This document shows positions 21,235 through 22,883 of a stretch of 22,883 nt of DNA, one piece after another. Numbering within the stretch: position 1 is the stretch's first letter; every line of letters starts with the position of its first letter. The position numbers were made by a program, and so were the translations under genes. Source of the stretch: a virus; IMG/VR virus record IMGVR_UViG_3300015372_000199, positions 1 through 22,883 of that record. The stretch is one strand, 5' to 3'. The notes under the pieces are model-generated. The model worked only from the letters and a program-made list of their open reading frames with translations, was not told the origin of the DNA and ran no database searches.

Positions 21235-22296
21235 ATGGACTTCATTCTAAACGGACAAGCACAGGGGAAGGTTGCGGCGTCTCTGCTCAGCAATGGGTTT
21301 GACGTGTCTTGCCTCCGCCCCTGGATCGGTAAGGACGGGCGCCACTACATCGCCCAAAATCACAACGGTAAAATGATCGCTGTCCCTACGCCCGTTGCCA
21401 ATGCGACGCTGCGCAAGGACGAGTGGAAGCTGCTCGACGACGCCATCATCATGGCTGCGAAGGAGCGGTTGCGCGTGGTGGCGGACCTCCGGGGTGCCGG
21501 CCTGACCTTCTCCATCCCCAACGGGATGGGCAAGACGGTGCTGCAAACCGAGTCGGTCAGCGACATCACGGCGGCCACGATCAGCATGGACCCGGCCCGC
21601 AAGGGTGAAGGGGATCGTCCCGAGTATGACTTGGTAAACCTCCCGTTGCCTGTCATCCACAAGGACTTCTACTTCAATGCGAGACAGATCGCAACGTCCC
21701 GGGGCCAGCAAACCTCCATCGACGTCACGACCGCACAGCTCGCCGCCCGGCGGGTGTCGGAAGAGGCGGAGAAGCTCGTGCTCGGAACCGCGGCCTCCTA
21801 CAGCTACGGCGGCGGGACGGTGTACGGGTTGACCAACTTCCCGTCGAGAATCACGGCCACCATCACCTCTCCGGAGGACACCGGGTGGACTCCGTTGATC
21901 ACGGTGCGCGAAGTGTTGGCGATGCGGCAGGCGAGCCAGGATCACCTCCACTACGGACCCTGGGTTCTGTACAATGCACCGGCTTGGGATCAATACCTTG
22001 ACGACGACTACTCGACGGCCAAGGGCGACGCGACCCTCCGGGAACGGATCAAGAAGATCTCCGGGATTCAGGATGTGCGGACGGCCGACTACTTGGGCAC
22101 TGGAGTGTTTACCCTCCTCCTTGTCCAGCAGACCTCCGACGTCATCCGCGAGGTCGTCGGGATGGACATCACCACGGTGCAGTGGGAAGAGGAAGGCGGG
22201 ATGCGCCTGAACTTCAAGGTCATGGCGATCTTGGTGCCCCAGTTGAGGGCCGACTTCAACGGGAACACCGGCATCGTCCACGGCAGCACGACGTAA
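21235..22296 (+). CDS. Major capsid protein (HK97 fold, encapsulin-like group)
   Basis: The 353-residue product is followed by a strong terminator and lies in the capsid position of the head module. TVYGLTNFPSR, DHLHYGPWVLYNAPAWDQYL (P-domain region), ADYLGTGVFTLLLVQQTSDV and TVQWEEEGGMRLNFKVMAIL match capsid proteins related to encapsulins (linocin-like), which have the HK97 fold. The N-terminal arm is short and there is no obvious long scaffold delta domain, in line with a separate scaffold. An AGGA ribosome site lies 11 nt upstream. Hundreds of copies form the capsid shell. Confidence 0.88.
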   Translation: MDFILNGQAQGKVAASLLSNGFDVSCLRPWIGKDGRHYIAQNHNGKMIAVPTPVANATLRKDEWKLLDDAIIMAAKERLRVVADLRGAGLTFSIPNGMGKTVLQTESVSDITAATISMDPARKGEGDRPEYDLVNLPLPVIHKDFYFNARQIATSRGQQTSIDVTTAQLAARRVSEEAEKLVLGTAASYSYGGGTVYGLTNFPSRITATITSPEDTGWTPLITVREVLAMRQASQDHLHYGPWVLYNAPAWDQYLDDDYSTAKGDATLRERIKKISGIQDVRTADYLGTGVFTLLLVQQTSDVIREVVGMDITTVQWEEEGGMRLNFKVMAILVPQLRADFNGNTGIVHGSTT

Positions 22297-22326
22297 GACT
22301 TGGGTGAGGTTGGGTTGAAGCAACGG

Positions 22327-22363
22327 CTGCCGGAGGGACTAGCCTCCCCTCCGGCAGTTTTTT
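22327..22363 (+). terminator. Rho-independent terminator after the capsid gene
   Basis: A perfect 10-bp stem pairs 22327-22336 (CTGCCGGAGG) with 22348-22357, with an 11-nt loop, followed by six T residues (22358-22363). It ends the highly expressed head transcript 31 nt after the capsid stop. The genes after it would depend on read-through or a new promoter. Confidence 0.88.
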
Positions 22364-22381
22364 GGTAAAAACAAATCAACA

Positions 22382-22406
22382 GATCCTAGCGAGGCTGGTT
22401 AGGATC
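22382..22406 (+). promoter_or_regulatory. Palindromic hairpin upstream of a small structural gene
   Basis: GATCCTA (22382-22388) pairs perfectly with TAGGATC (22400-22406) around an 11-nt spacer. It lies between the capsid terminator and the ATG at 22423. It could be an operator-like site or an RNA hairpin. No clear promoter is visible by eye in the 59-nt gap. Confidence 0.35.
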
Positions 22407-22422
22407 AGAACGGGTTAATAAC

Positions 22423-22650
22423 ATGAAGTTCAGAGTCATCGCAGGAACTCACTATCAGGATAACAGGCGCTACACCAAGGGCCAGGTCGTGAGCTCCACC
22501 CAGGACCTCGTCAAGCTGTTCACGGGGAAGTTTGAAGTCGTGCCGGATACTGTCCAGTCTTCGGCCGGGGCCGCCGGTCCGCCTCCTCCTCCGGTTCCTC
22601 CGAAGAAGAAGAAGACCGCCCCCAAGGTGGAGGAGACTGAGGACGAATAA
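22423..22650 (+). CDS. Small structural-type protein with acidic/basic tail (75 aa)
   Basis: Residues 1-40 form a small beta fold: KFRVIAGTHYQDNRRYTKGQ followed by VVSSTQDLVKLFTGKFEVV. The 'GxHYxxxxxYxxGxVVxSxxDLxxxFxxKFE' pattern is widespread in small proteins coded just after phage capsid genes. Residues 45-75 are a low-complexity tail with PPPPPVPPKKKK and an acidic end. The role is probably structural but unproven. Its stop overlaps the next start (TAATG). The ribosome site is weak. Confidence 0.75.
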   Translation: MKFRVIAGTHYQDNRRYTKGQVVSSTQDLVKLFTGKFEVVPDTVQSSAGAAGPPPPPVPPKKKKTAPKVEETEDE

Positions 22651-22883
22651 TGGCCATTAGGACTACATCCGACTTGGTCAAAGGGATCATCGAGGTTGAT
22701 ACCACGATCAGCCTCGACCCTTTTATCTTAGCGGCCTCCGCCCTCGTGGACGATATTGCGTCGGACTCCGGCCACGACGCCGCCCGTCTCCAGCTCATCG
22801 AGACGTGGCTTTCCGCCCACTTTTACACAGTCAGGGATCCTCGCACTACGCAGGAAAGAGCCGGCACCGTAGCTGCTTCTTTC
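22650..22883 (+). CDS. Head-tail connector/adaptor-like protein, 3'-truncated
   Basis: The ATG at 22650 overlaps the previous stop (TAATG), and the frame stays open to the right edge, giving 78 residues. It starts MAIRTTSDLVKGIIEVDTTI, then FILAASALVDDIA and LQLIETWLSAHFYTVRDPRT. This all-helical pattern ('LIExWLAAHFYxxRDPR...SE..G') matches phage proteins of the head-tail adaptor type coded after the capsid gene, comparable in place to HK97 gp6. The C-terminal part is outside the window, so the family assignment is tentative. Confidence 0.72.
   Translation, partial: MAIRTTSDLVKGIIEVDTTISLDPFILAASALVDDIASDSGHDAARLQLIETWLSAHFYTVRDPRTTQERAGTVAASF

Noticed and set aside
21247-22323. Long open frame on the minus strand (358 codons) opposite the capsid gene
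   Set aside because: It is a mirror of the GC-rich codon pattern of the capsid gene. Its product is a Arg/Gly/Val-rich sequence with no motif, and the + strand frame is a clear capsid protein.
1-22883. CRISPR array, insertion sequence, integrase or attachment site
   Set aside because: No regularly spaced repeats, transposase or recombinase motifs, or terminal inverted repeats were seen. The only tandem repeat is the 12-bp coding repeat at 12021-12056.

Overview
The window is a 22.9 kb piece of a tailed double-stranded DNA phage or prophage (Caudoviricetes). It is GC-rich, and every gene I can support lies on the + strand. No integrase, tail, lysis or host gene is visible, and both ends cut through genes. 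The host cannot be read directly. A small secreted protein at 14893-15276 has an Asn/Thr-rich beta style that I associate with Verrucomicrobiota or Planctomycetota, but this is only a weak inference.

Region 1 (2-3885) is a DNA recombination and nucleotide-metabolism operon. It holds a 5'-truncated RecA-like recombinase, three small unknown proteins (one with a possible DNA-binding helix-turn-helix), a 5'-3' flap exonuclease, a PD-(D/E)XK nuclease and QueC (preQ0 synthase). From position 675 onward each start codon overlaps the previous stop, usually as ATGA, so the set is probably translated as one coupled unit. It is followed by a 285-nt gene-free leader with many inverted repeats (3886-4170).

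Region 2 (4171-5075) is one lysine/acid-rich protein closed by a strong rho-independent terminator. Region 3 (5114-9115) carries the small and large terminase subunits, a coiled-coil protein, a Cys-rich small protein, an unusual thymidylate synthase whose C-terminal third is replaced by a sigma-region-4-like helix-turn-helix, and a DUF1599 (nucleotide-modification-associated) protein. A 129-nt gap (9119-9247) folds on paper into a closed three-way junction and is a good candidate for a structured RNA.

Region 4 (9296-13330) contains the portal, a MuF-type minor head protein that continues into a C-terminal HEFGH metallopeptidase domain, and a small protein. Region 5 (13327-19065) interrupts the head genes with about 5.7 kb of accessory genes: an alpha-1,2-fucosyltransferase-like GT11, a GT2, two further glycosyltransferases, two methyltransferases (one FkbM type), a StrG-like 2-oxoglutarate/Fe(II) oxygenase, a signal-peptide protein, a 16-codon ORF and a helix-turn-helix protein. 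This looks like a surface-glycan or virion-glycan decoration island.

Region 6 (19187-22883) resumes the head module: a DUF2213 protease-like protein with a probable internal in-frame scaffold start, a decoration-like protein, the major capsid protein, a terminator, a small structural protein and a truncated head-tail connector. The layout (terminase, portal, MuF, protease/scaffold, decoration, capsid, connector) is a standard phage head order. The oddities most worth checking are the ThyA chimera, the 9119-9247 RNA, the MuF-peptidase fusion, the glycan island and a 44-residue module shared by two unrelated proteins.
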